64,000 nucleotides of DNA, taken from Riemerella anatipestifer_F. Its GTDB lineage: Bacteria; Bacteroidota; Bacteroidia; Flavobacteriales; Weeksellaceae. The stretch lies in assembly GCF_037861325.1 (NCBI RefSeq), contig NZ_JAFELW010000001.1; one strand, given 5' to 3'. Made by a program: the position numbers and the translations under genes. Below, piece by piece: positions 6,352 through 14,833 of the stretch (position 1 is its first letter; every line of letters begins with the position of its first letter). The notes beneath the pieces were generated by a model. It was given only the letters and a program-made list of their open reading frames with translations, did not search any database and was not told where the DNA came from.

Positions 6352-9159
6352 TTAATGAGCTTCTAGCCAATTATCTCCTATCCCAACCTCTGTAAGTAAT
6401 GGTACTTTGGTAGAATAAGCAGTTTCCATTTCTTGTTTTATTAAAGTAGTTGCAACTTCTATCTCTTCATTTGGAACCTCAAATACTAATTCGTCGTGTA
6501 CCTGTAAAAGCATTTTGGTTTTTAATCCTTGGGCTTTTATTTCAGAATCTATTTTTATCATTGCCAATTTTATAATATCGGCAGCACTACCTTGTATTGG
6601 AGCATTTACGGCATTTCTTTCTGCGTGTCCTCTCACTACAAAATTGTTAGAGTTTATATCTTTAAGGTGTCTTTTTCTTCCCATTATAGTTTCCACATAA
6701 CCTTTCTTTCTAGCCATTTGAACTTGCTCAGTCATAAAGGCTTTTAGCTTTGGATAAGTTTCATAATAGGAGTCTATAAGCTGTTTGGCATCAGTTCTAG
6801 AAAGCCCTGTTTGGTCTGCTAAAGCGAAAGCACTTTGCCCATAAATAATACCAAAATTAACCGTTTTAGCTTGACTTCTTTGAGTTTTAGACACCTCACT
6901 CAAAGGAACATCAAACAACTTAGATGCCGTAGAAGCGTGAATATCCTGCCCCTCCTTAAATGCGTTTATCATAGTTTCCTCCCCTGAAATTTCTGCAATA
7001 AGACGAAGCTCTATTTGAGAATAGTCGGCTGAAACAATTTTAGAACCTTTTGGAGCTACAAAAGCACCTCTCACCTGTTGTCCTCGTTCCGTTCTTATAG
7101 GGATATTCTGTAAATTAGGATTATTACTAGCCAATCTTCCCGTAGCGGCTACCGTTTGTGCAAAACTAGTATGCACTCTGCCATCTATTGGACTTATTTG
7201 ATTTGGCAAAGCATCTACATAAGTAGATTTTAGCTTTTGTAATTGTCGGTATTCTAAGATTAACTTGATAATCTCGTGTTTATGAGAAAGTTTTTGCAAA
7301 ACATCTTCCGAAGTGGAATATTGTCCTGTTTTGGTCTTTTTAGCCTTAGGGTCTAATTTTAATTTTTCAAATAATATATCTCCTAATTGTTTAGGTGAGT
7401 TAATGTTTAGTTCTTCTCCTGCCTGTTCAAATATTTGTCCTTCTAAAATCTTTAAATCTTGCTCCAAGCTAATACTTTCATCTTTTAGCCATTCTTTATC
7501 CAAAGCTACACCAGCAAGTTCCATTTTAGCTAAGACCTTGACTAAAGGCATTTCTATCTTATAAAACACCTCTTCTACCTCTTCTTTTTTTAGTTGAGGC
7601 GAAAAAATTTCGTATAACTGAAAGGTAATATCAGCATCTTCTGCAGCGTATTGTGTTTGTGTCGGTAAGTCAATTTCCCGTAATGTTTTTTGCCCTTTTC
7701 CTTTTTTGCCAATTAAAGTTTCTAATGCTATGGGTTTATAATTAAGATACATTTCCGAAAGGTAATCCATACCGTGTCTGCCATCAGGATTGAGCAAGTA
7801 GTGGGCAATCATTGTATCAAATAAATTGCCTTTAACCTCTATGTCGTAATTTAGAAGTACTTTGTAGTCATATTTTAGATTATGAGCAATTTTTAAGATG
7901 CTTTCTTTTTCAAAAAACGGACGAAAACGCTCTACAATAGCTTGTGCTTCTGCTCTATTTTCAGGGACTGGAACATAATAAGCCAGGCCTTTTTTATAAC
8001 TGAAACTAATGCCTATAAGCTCTGCTTCCATCTCATCTAAAGAGGTGGTTTCTGTATCAAAACAAACTGCTTTTTGTTTCAATAGATTTTGTAGGAGCAA
8101 AAGCTGACCTTTTTCTGTATCTATATATTGATAGAGATGCTCTCGGTCTTCTATGGTATGTTTGGTAGTTGTAGCTTGTTCTAATGCTTCAAAATCTGAA
8201 AATAAATCTAACTGTACTGGCGACTGAACAGAATCTTTATCCGATTTTTTTTCCTCTGCTGAATTTTCCGTAGAGAAAGCTTTGTAAAGATTTTCGTACA
8301 ATCTTCGGAATTCTATTTCTTCAAAAATTTGTTTTACCTCTTCAAAGTTAGGTGTTTCTAAATCGTATTCCTCTTGATGAAACTCTATGGGAGCATCACA
8401 AAGTATGGTGGCTAGTTTTTTTGACATAAGACCACGCTCTGCGGAGGCTTCCACCTTTTCTTTTAATTTCCCTTTAAGCTGATGAGTATTGGCTAGAAGA
8501 TTCTCCATTGAGCCATACTCCTTGATGAATTTTTTTGCAGTCTTCTCTCCCACTCCTTCAAGCCCAGGGATATTATCCACCGAGTCGCCCATCATTCCTA
8601 GATAATCTATAATCTGCTTAGGGTTTTCTATTTCGTATTTTTCTAAAACTTCCTTTACGCCTAAGATTTCAACATCGCCACCTTTTAACCCTGGTTTATA
8701 GATTTTTATATGCTCTGTAACCAGTTGTGCAAAATCTTTATCAGGAGTTACCATAAACACCTCGTAACCTTGCTTCTCTGCCTTGCTTGCAATAGTACCT
8801 ATAACATCATCTGCCTCGTAGCCCTCTACTCCTAAAATTGGGATATGCATTGCCTTTAAAATACGATGAATGTAAGGTACCGCAATTTTTATAGCCTCTG
8901 GAGTTTCGGCTCTGTTAGCTTTATAGTCAGAAAAATCTTCGTGTCTTACATTTTGTCTCCCCACATCAAAAACGACTGCTAAGTGCGTAGGGCGTTCCCT
9001 TTTAATTAACTCAATAAGAGAGTTAGTAAAACCATAGATAGCGGAAGTATCTAATCCACCAGTGGTAAGTCTAGGATTTCTGATAAAGGCATAGTAGCCT
9101 CTAAAAATCATTGCGTAGGCATCTACAAGGTACAGTTTTTTATCGGTGTTCTCAGTCAT
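6352..9159 (-). CDS. polA: DNA polymerase I
   Basis: 935 residues. It performs repair synthesis and Okazaki fragment maturation. Three domains are seen: a 5'-3' nuclease (1-300; VEGYEADDVIGT, GDSVDNIPG), a 3'-5' exonuclease (about 340-530) with an intact acidic DTE at 368-370, and a family A polymerase with motif A (ADYSQIELR), motif B (RSQAKTVNFGIIYG) and motif C (VHDE at 887-890). Retention of the exonuclease acid residues suggests active proofreading. The ATG lies only 4 bases after the -7 element, suggesting a leaderless mRNA. Confidence 0.98.
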   Translation of the reverse strand: MTENTDKKLYLVDAYAMIFRGYYAFIRNPRLTTGGLDTSAIYGFTNSLIELIKRERPTHLAVVFDVGRQNVRHEDFSDYKANRAETPEAIKIAVPYIHRILKAMHIPILGVEGYEADDVIGTIASKAEKQGYEVFMVTPDKDFAQLVTEHIKIYKPGLKGGDVEILGVKEVLEKYEIENPKQIIDYLGMMGDSVDNIPGLEGVGEKTAKKFIKEYGSMENLLANTHQLKGKLKEKVEASAERGLMSKKLATILCDAPIEFHQEEYDLETPNFEEVKQIFEEIEFRRLYENLYKAFSTENSAEEKKSDKDSVQSPVQLDLFSDFEALEQATTTKHTIEDREHLYQYIDTEKGQLLLLQNLLKQKAVCFDTETTSLDEMEAELIGISFSYKKGLAYYVPVPENRAEAQAIVERFRPFFEKESILKIAHNLKYDYKVLLNYDIEVKGNLFDTMIAHYLLNPDGRHGMDYLSEMYLNYKPIALETLIGKKGKGQKTLREIDLPTQTQYAAEDADITFQLYEIFSPQLKKEEVEEVFYKIEMPLVKVLAKMELAGVALDKEWLKDESISLEQDLKILEGQIFEQAGEELNINSPKQLGDILFEKLKLDPKAKKTKTGQYSTSEDVLQKLSHKHEIIKLILEYRQLQKLKSTYVDALPNQISPIDGRVHTSFAQTVAATGRLASNNPNLQNIPIRTERGQQVRGAFVAPKGSKIVSADYSQIELRLIAEISGEETMINAFKEGQDIHASTASKLFDVPLSEVSKTQRSQAKTVNFGIIYGQSAFALADQTGLSRTDAKQLIDSYYETYPKLKAFMTEQVQMARKKGYVETIMGRKRHLKDINSNNFVVRGHAERNAVNAPIQGSAADIIKLAMIKIDSEIKAQGLKTKMLLQVHDELVFEVPNEEIEVATTLIKQEMETAYSTKVPLLTEVGIGDNWLEAH

Positions 9160-9163
9160 AGAG

Positions 9164-9171
9164 CAAAGATA
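9164..9171 (-). promoter_or_regulatory. -7 element of polA, 4 bases from the start codon
   Basis: TATCTTTG on the minus strand. The distance to the ATG leaves almost no 5' leader. Confidence 0.55.
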
Positions 9172-9213
9172 AACAAAATCTTTTTTCTAATAGACGAGAT
9201 TTCCTACTAAATC

Positions 9214-11553
9214 TTAGAGCTTCTCTAGTCTAGCAAACTTTAAAATCAAGTTTTTTTCGCCTTCGTGTTCAAAATGAACTTTTGCTTTGATGTTGGTAGC
9301 ATCGGTTCCATCAATAAAAATAACTTCTCCCATACCAAACCTGTCGTGTCTTACTCTATCGCCTACTTGTATATCTTGTGTCGTTCCACCAATAGGATTG
9401 TTAATTTTAGCTGATGCTAACGGTTTTAGTTTTTTAGGTTCTTTGGGCTGAAGACTCGTTTCGGCACGATTGAGAGTTTTCTTAGGTTCTTTCTTTTTAA
9501 AAGCAATTGGAGCTGATGGTATATCATCAAAAATATTAGATTTAATCCCTGAATGATTTACAAAACGCCTTTCCATACTTGCATTAAGGAAATCTAAATA
9601 TTGAGCATCTATTTCGCTAAGAAATCTGCTTGGCTCCGAGTCTGTAATTTTTCCCCATTGGAAACGAGATACCGCATAAGAAAGATAGGCTTGTTTTTCG
9701 GCTCGAGTTAAAGCTACATAGAAGAGTCTTCGCTCCTCCTCCAATTCCTCTCGGGAGCTACTGCTCATAAAACTCGGAAACAGGTTTTCCTCTAACCCCA
9801 CAAGGTGTACCACAGGAAACTCTAGACCTTTGGAAAGGTGTATCGTCATTAGAGAAACCATATCCTCACTGCCGTCTGGCTTGTCTTGAGTGTCCGCCGA
9901 AAGGGCAATGTTTTCTAAAAAGTTGGAAAGACTCGCATCGCCTTCTTCAAGTTGCTGTTGTTCCTCAATGAAACCTTGCATTGAGTTCATCAATTCTTGT
10001 ATGTTTTCTAATCTAGAAATTCCTTCGGGAGTTTGGTCGTCTTTTAGGTTTTTGATAAGTCCACTTCTTTTAGCCACTTCCATTGCAACGGTGTAGGCAT
10101 TTTCGGTTTTAAGCATCACTTGGAATGCCTTTATCATTTGCCAAAAATCATTTAACTTATTGAGAGCCGAATTATTAAGCCCTAATCTAGGTGTGTGAAA
10201 TGGCAAATCTGATAGAACTTGAGCTAAAGATAACCCTTGCCCATCTGCGTAAACAATAAGTTTATTTTGTGTGGTTTCGCCTATACCTCTCACGGGATAG
10301 TTGATGATTCTTGTGAGTGCCTCGGCATCGTTTTCGTTTACCAAAAGTCTTAGATAGGCTAGTAAATCTTTAACCTCTTTCCTTTGATAAAAGGACAATC
10401 CGCCATAGACACGGTATGGAATATTTTTTCGTCTTAAAGCATCTTCAAAAGCTCTGGTTTGAGAGTTTGTTCTATATAAAATAGCAAACTCATTGAACTT
10501 TCTTTGTTGAGAGTTGTGCAGTTCCCAAATGTTGGCGGCAACAAAGTTGGCTTCGTCGGCATCTGAAAGTGAACGGTAAACTTTAAGTTTTTCGCCTTCT
10601 TCATTGGCACTAAATACATTCTTTTTGAACTGTTGCTGGTTTTTAGCAATCACTTCATTAGCAGCATTTACAATATTCTGTGTAGAACGGTAGTTTTGCT
10701 CTAGTGAAACCGTTACGGCATCTGGATAATCTTTTTTAAAGTTAAGAATATTATAAATATTAGCTCCCCTAAAAGAGTAAATAGATTGGGCATCATCTCC
10801 CACGACACAAATATTTTCAAATTTGGAGGCTAACGCCTTTACAATAAGATATTGAGAATGGTTGGTATCCTGATACTCATCTACTAAAATGTATCTAAAT
10901 CTGTCTTGATATTTTGCAAGAACTTCGGGGAAACGCGTGAGAAGTTCGTTGGTTCTCAAAAGCAAGTCGTCAAAATCCATCGCTCCGTTTTTAAAACAAA
11001 CCTCCACATATTTCTGATAAATTTGCCCAATGAGTTTCATATTTGCTCGGGCGTCGTTTTCCATAAGTTCAGGATTGTTATAGTAAGCTCTTACGGTGAT
11101 GAGATTGTTTTTGTATTGAGAGATTCTGGCTTGTATTTTTTTAGGTTTGTATAAATCTGAATCTATATTAAGGTCTTTAATGACTTTTTTGAGTACATTA
11201 AGAGCATCTTGAGAGTCGTAAATGGTAAAGTTGGAAGGAAATCCTAAGTAATGAGCCTCACTCCTCAATATTCTTGCAAAAACAGAGTGGAAAGTCCCCA
11301 TCCATAGACTTTTAGCATCGCTTTCTCCAACCACTTTGGCAATTCTCTCCTTCATTTCTCTAGCAGCTTTGTTGGTAAAGGTAAGTGCAAGTATATTAAA
11401 AGGGTCTACTCCATTGGTGATTAGATGTGCAATACGCATCGTAAGCACACGCGTTTTACCAGAACCAGCTCCTGCCAATACCATTAGTGGACCTTGTATT
11501 GTAGTAACTGCTTCGTACTGAGCTTCATTCAATCCCTTCAAATAATCTACCAT
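9214..11553 (-). CDS. UvrD/PcrA-type SF1A DNA helicase
   Basis: 779 residues, a typical length. It is a 3'-5' helicase for nucleotide excision and mismatch repair and for clearing RecA filaments. Motifs are: Q-motif LNEAQYEAV, Walker A AGAGSGKT (27-34), Ia LTFTNKAAREM, II VDEYQDTN, III VVGDDAQSIYSFRGA, IV QNYRST, V MTIHLSKGLEF and VI VALTRAE. The C-terminal 50 residues include GDRVRHDRFGMGEV, the small Tudor-like RNA polymerase-binding module of PcrA. It has its own promoter. Confidence 0.95.
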   Translation of the reverse strand: MVDYLKGLNEAQYEAVTTIQGPLMVLAGAGSGKTRVLTMRIAHLITNGVDPFNILALTFTNKAAREMKERIAKVVGESDAKSLWMGTFHSVFARILRSEAHYLGFPSNFTIYDSQDALNVLKKVIKDLNIDSDLYKPKKIQARISQYKNNLITVRAYYNNPELMENDARANMKLIGQIYQKYVEVCFKNGAMDFDDLLLRTNELLTRFPEVLAKYQDRFRYILVDEYQDTNHSQYLIVKALASKFENICVVGDDAQSIYSFRGANIYNILNFKKDYPDAVTVSLEQNYRSTQNIVNAANEVIAKNQQQFKKNVFSANEEGEKLKVYRSLSDADEANFVAANIWELHNSQQRKFNEFAILYRTNSQTRAFEDALRRKNIPYRVYGGLSFYQRKEVKDLLAYLRLLVNENDAEALTRIINYPVRGIGETTQNKLIVYADGQGLSLAQVLSDLPFHTPRLGLNNSALNKLNDFWQMIKAFQVMLKTENAYTVAMEVAKRSGLIKNLKDDQTPEGISRLENIQELMNSMQGFIEEQQQLEEGDASLSNFLENIALSADTQDKPDGSEDMVSLMTIHLSKGLEFPVVHLVGLEENLFPSFMSSSSREELEEERRLFYVALTRAEKQAYLSYAVSRFQWGKITDSEPSRFLSEIDAQYLDFLNASMERRFVNHSGIKSNIFDDIPSAPIAFKKKEPKKTLNRAETSLQPKEPKKLKPLASAKINNPIGGTTQDIQVGDRVRHDRFGMGEVIFIDGTDATNIKAKVHFEHEGEKNLILKFARLEKL

Positions 11554-11590
11554 AGAAATGCTTTTTAATATTGTCTCTCCAAAAATCCCA

Positions 11591-11598
11591 CAAATTTA
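11591..11598 (-). promoter_or_regulatory. -7 element of the UvrD/PcrA helicase gene
   Basis: TAAATTTG on the minus strand, 37 bases before the ATG. Confidence 0.55.
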
Positions 11599-11687
11599 CA
11601 ACCTATAAACGATTAAAAAAAATACCGATGATATTCTTTAGTTAGAAAATTTACTATACAAAACATTAACTTTTACTGATGATAAAA

Positions 11688-12611
11688 TTAACTTAAATTC
11701 TTCAGCATACTTTTGACTTCTGATTTGATTCTTGCTTTAAAAGACTCTGGTTCAACAATGCGTACTCTATCTCCATAAGATAAAATTTCTCGTTCAAAAT
11801 CGTAAGTTGGGACGACAAATATTGAAATCACCAACTCATCATTCGTTTCGGAAATGATTTTCTGTGATGGGTGTAAAGGCAAAGCCTTAATATAGTTTCC
11901 TTGATGCCAATCGAATGAAAGAACAATTTCTTGTGGTTCTTCTCCATTTGGAGCAATAATGCCAAAAGAATATTCAAAGGCTTTTTGAGGTTCATAAGTT
12001 TCTCTTTTAAAGGTTTTGTTTTTAACGTCCAAATCAGAGATTCTGTCTAGTCCAAAAGTCTTCATAAATGTTTTATCGCCTTTTGACTGATGATCTTTTG
12101 CTAATAAATACCAGCGATGTTCAAATTCCTTCAAAGCATAAGGTTCTACAATTCTTTCAAACTTTTCGTCTGTCCAAAATTTTTGGTAAGTAAAACAGAT
12201 GACTTTTTTGTTGACAATAGCATGAATAAGCCCATGAAGATGCTGTAATCCTCTTGCTTTCCTTTTTTCGAAAAGCATAATATTTTCCCTGCCTTTGACT
12301 TCTCTGTAAGCCTCAACTAAAAGTAAATTATCAAAGATATTTTCTTCATATAGTTCCAATTCCTCATTACTAATGTAATAGGCATTGTTTGCACGGGAAT
12401 AAGAAATTTCAATACCTGAGATTTCTAAAATTGCCTTTTTATCTCTGAGAAAAGTACGCTCTGTGAATTTGAGTTGATCTAAAATGTCTTTTTCTTCAAA
12501 TTTTTCTTTTAAGTAATTTTCAATTTCCTGAAAAGATGCACCTTTTTCTTTTCTCCGCCTTAGTAGCTCTTCTATATACTTCAAACGAAGCATTTGTTCT
12601 GTTTTTGCCAT
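11688..12611 (-). CDS. WYL-domain transcriptional regulator
   Basis: 307 residues. An N-terminal winged-helix region (about 1-75) contains FTERTFLRDKKAI, the usual recognition-helix area. A WYL domain (about 120-200) carries HRWYLLA at 165-171, and a C-terminal WCX-like region (about 225-305) follows. WYL proteins bind nucleic acid or nucleotide ligands and often repress antiphage or DNA-damage genes (BrxR and CapW are the described examples). It is divergent from a WG-repeat gene across a 118-base gap holding a 13-bp inverted repeat, so control of itself and that neighbour is likely. The ligand is unknown. Confidence 0.88.
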   Translation of the reverse strand: MAKTEQMLRLKYIEELLRRRKEKGASFQEIENYLKEKFEEKDILDQLKFTERTFLRDKKAILEISGIEISYSRANNAYYISNEELELYEENIFDNLLLVEAYREVKGRENIMLFEKRKARGLQHLHGLIHAIVNKKVICFTYQKFWTDEKFERIVEPYALKEFEHRWYLLAKDHQSKGDKTFMKTFGLDRISDLDVKNKTFKRETYEPQKAFEYSFGIIAPNGEEPQEIVLSFDWHQGNYIKALPLHPSQKIISETNDELVISIFVVPTYDFEREILSYGDRVRIVEPESFKARIKSEVKSMLKNLS

Positions 12612-12628
12612 TGTGAATTTTTATATTG

Positions 12629-12636
12629 TAAAGATA
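12629..12636 (-). promoter_or_regulatory. Possible -7 element of the WYL gene
   Basis: TATCTTTA on the minus strand fits TAnnTTTG except for the last base. It lies next to the operator-like repeat. Confidence 0.45.
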
Positions 12637-12646
12637 AAGGATTAAA

Positions 12647-12696
12647 CAGACAAAATAAGTCTGAGAAAACTTTTTTTAATCGCCTTATTTTGTCTG
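12647..12696. promoter_or_regulatory. 13-bp inverted repeat, probable WYL operator
   Basis: CAGACAAAATAAG (12647-12659) and its exact reverse complement CTTATTTTGTCTG (12684-12696) are separated by 24 bases. The left arm also reads as a smaller palindrome, CAGAC-7-GTCTG (12647-12663). The pair sits midway between the divergent WYL and WG genes, as expected for a regulator that binds two half-sites or loops DNA. Confidence 0.65.
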
Positions 12697-12729
12697 AATA
12701 CTTCAAGAAATTTGTAAAAAAAAACAAAA

Positions 12730-13242
12730 ATGAAACTTGAAGTTGAGTTATACCCAAATGATTATTTGTCAGATTTTTTAATTTTTTCTACCTGTAGAAA
12801 GAAAGGGATTCTCTCTAAAGATTTCACAAAAATAATACCTCCAATTTACGATGATATTAAAATTGCTTTTTCTAGTTTTGTTTGGGTAAAGAGAAACGAA
12901 TCTTGGTTTTTGATGAACATTCAAAATCAGAAAGTAATAGGGAAACCCTTTGCTAAAGTCAACAAATTCAGCCTCAATTATTGCTGTGTGTCTGAAAATG
13001 GTGTTGATTTTGGTTTTATTGACATAAAAGGAGAATGGATTATCTCACCCAATTATACTACTGGACAATTTCTTGGGCTGCATTTTTTTGGTGTAGAAAA
13101 CAAATCTGGGAAATTTGGAATTATAGATTTAAAGGAAAATATCATTCATCCTTTTACCCTAGACACTCTTCCTACTTTTAGCAATGTCGTTTCATATCTG
13201 CTAAAAAGAAGAAAAACACTGAAAGAGTGGCTCCAACTGTAA
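12730..13242 (+). CDS. WG-repeat protein
   Basis: 170 residues without signal peptide or membrane segment. It has successive WG (KWG leptospira-type) repeats: units ending KKGILSK, ESWFLMNIQNQKVI, DFGFIDIKGEWIISP and KFGIIDLKENIIHPF, about 40-50 residues apart, each a two- to three-strand unit. WG repeats are protein-binding scaffolds with no enzymatic activity known. It is expressed divergently from the WYL regulator and meets the nuclease-family gene tail to tail with only 2 bases between stops. I infer it may be an accessory or sensor of that cluster, but nothing in its sequence proves it. Confidence 0.7.
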   Translation: MKLEVELYPNDYLSDFLIFSTCRKKGILSKDFTKIIPPIYDDIKIAFSSFVWVKRNESWFLMNIQNQKVIGKPFAKVNKFSLNYCCVSENGVDFGFIDIKGEWIISPNYTTGQFLGLHFFGVENKSGKFGIIDLKENIIHPFTLDTLPTFSNVVSYLLKRRKTLKEWLQL

Positions 13243-13244
13243 TT

Positions 13245-14360
13245 TTAAATACAAATTTTATCTAAATAGTCTGCAAAAATTTTTAAATTTTCAATTAAAT
13301 ATTTTTTCTTTTCGGAGCTTGAAATAAATCTTTTTACATAATTTTCTTCGTCATTAGTTTCAATAAAATACTTCCAGCATCTCCAAGATGAGGTTCCAGG
13401 TTCGTCATTGATTTCTTGCTGGAAAGATTTTAGTTTATCATAAATAATAGGATTCAATTCTTTTGAGTTATCAATAGTACAAATTCCTAAAAATACGCTG
13501 TAACCTTCATGCTCAAAGCCTATGGCTAAATTTTCCCAATTATCTTTTGTAAAATATTTATTCCAATTGGTAGAATTAATTTCTTTTAAACCTAAAAAAT
13601 CTGAAATCTCATTAGAAAGATCTTTCAAAATTTCTTCCACCGCTCTATTGAATAGTGTTTTTATTTCAAAAGAGGCTTCTATATTGGCTTTAATTTCATC
13701 AATTATTTCCATTTGTTTTTCTTGATTAATACCTTTATTACTCATATTCTTTATCAAATTATAATACTGTTGTATGGCAGTTTTCAAATACGATTTATTA
13801 GAGTTTTTTTCTAATTTTGTAGTGCATTTTTCCAACCAGTTACAGATTGTATCTTGGTAGCTAATACATTTATAGCTTATTTTTTTCTCTGAAAGCTCCT
13901 TATGGTAGCTAGATTGATACCCTGTCATCGTCAGAAATAAAAGTTCTCCATTTGGAAATTTATTATGATACCTTTCCAATTGTTTATACTGTTCAACAGC
14001 ATCTATTTTATTTTCAATCATCCATTGTTTATTGCCATTTTCAATCAAAATATCTATCCTGCCTCCATTTTCGCTATTTTTATCAATTTGACCGCAATAA
14101 CACTCACGAGTTACTCTAATAAAATCCTTTGTTAAATAGCATTCTCCGTAGATTTCTGAAAGAAAAAGTTGTAAAAACAAATCTCCTTGTCCGTGACTTC
14201 CATCAGGGGAAAGCAGTTCCGCAATAATTTTGGAATGAGTGTTATTTTCTTGTCTTTCTAAACCTAAAAGAGAGTATATATTGAAATTTTCTCCGTTTTT
14301 ATAAATATTATCATTGTGTTTTTTAAGAACAGTATTTATATTTTGTAATAAATCTCCCAT
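13245..14360 (-). CDS. PD-(D/E)XK nuclease superfamily protein
   Basis: 371 residues from the ATG at 14360. The frame also opens at a TTG at 14394-14396, but that lies upstream of the -7-like element and lacks family support. The N-terminal half has the family pattern: NNTHSKIIAELLSP (40-52), RIDI with D103, then IENK with E116 and K118, and QYKQLERY. This is the D-(x12)-E-x-K core of the PDDEXK_4 type. The C-terminal half (about 180-371) is alpha/beta with no motif I know. It is probably a DNA-cleaving accessory or defence protein; substrate unknown. Confidence 0.75.
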   Translation of the reverse strand: MGDLLQNINTVLKKHNDNIYKNGENFNIYSLLGLERQENNTHSKIIAELLSPDGSHGQGDLFLQLFLSEIYGECYLTKDFIRVTRECYCGQIDKNSENGGRIDILIENGNKQWMIENKIDAVEQYKQLERYHNKFPNGELLFLTMTGYQSSYHKELSEKKISYKCISYQDTICNWLEKCTTKLEKNSNKSYLKTAIQQYYNLIKNMSNKGINQEKQMEIIDEIKANIEASFEIKTLFNRAVEEILKDLSNEISDFLGLKEINSTNWNKYFTKDNWENLAIGFEHEGYSVFLGICTIDNSKELNPIIYDKLKSFQQEINDEPGTSSWRCWKYFIETNDEENYVKRFISSSEKKKYLIENLKIFADYLDKICI

Positions 14361-14373
14361 GATTTTTTTTGGG

Positions 14374-14381
14374 CAAAAATA
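14374..14381 (-). promoter_or_regulatory. Possible -7 element of the nuclease-family gene
   Basis: TATTTTTG on the minus strand, 13 bases before the ATG at 14360. If used, it excludes the upstream TTG start. Confidence 0.45.
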
Positions 14382-14833
14382 GTTCGCTTTATCCAATTTT
14401 GAAACTCATCATAGTCGTAAACAAAACAATGATGTATAGATTTTACTTCTCATGTTTCCGAAACCACATTATCTTTTTCAATAAGCCAAATTTTAATTTC
14501 TCGCGAGTTTACATATTAACTATTAAAAACCACTCTTATTGGGTGGGTATTTTCATCATCAATAAAATCTAATGGGGTAATCTAACCTTGAATTATGGTT
14601 TAAACAATAACAGATTTGAAGCTAAAATCTTCTTGATAATTCTATAAGAATCTGCTGAGTTTTTAGAAAAAAAACAAAAATGACTTTTCATTCACTATCT
14701 TTTACAGATTGAAACTTTAACATTTCATTATAAGAGATTTAGAAGAAATTAAAATAATTTTGTAACAAATCATTAGAAAATCCTACTAATCGCTTTAAGA
14801 AATTAAAAACAAAAAAATAAATTTAATATCGTA
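14382..14833. other. Intergenic region of about 450 bases
   Basis: No convincing gene is seen. It holds the M16 promoter near 14755 and a bulged hairpin around 14524-14553 of uncertain meaning. Short open frames here have no start context and no family resemblance. Confidence 0.5.
14755..14762 (+). promoter_or_regulatory. -7 element of the M16 peptidase operon
   Basis: TAATTTTG, implying a leader of about 65 bases before the ATG at 14834. Confidence 0.55.

Noticed and set aside
14524..14553. Bulged hairpin in the 450-base intergenic stretch
   Set aside because: It has T-rich DNA on the minus side only, and no gene ends near it; meaning cannot be supported.
14369..14572. Open frame of 67 codons beside the nuclease-family gene
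   Set aside because: It overlaps that gene's 5' end and reads as low-quality aromatic/Lys sequence without start context.
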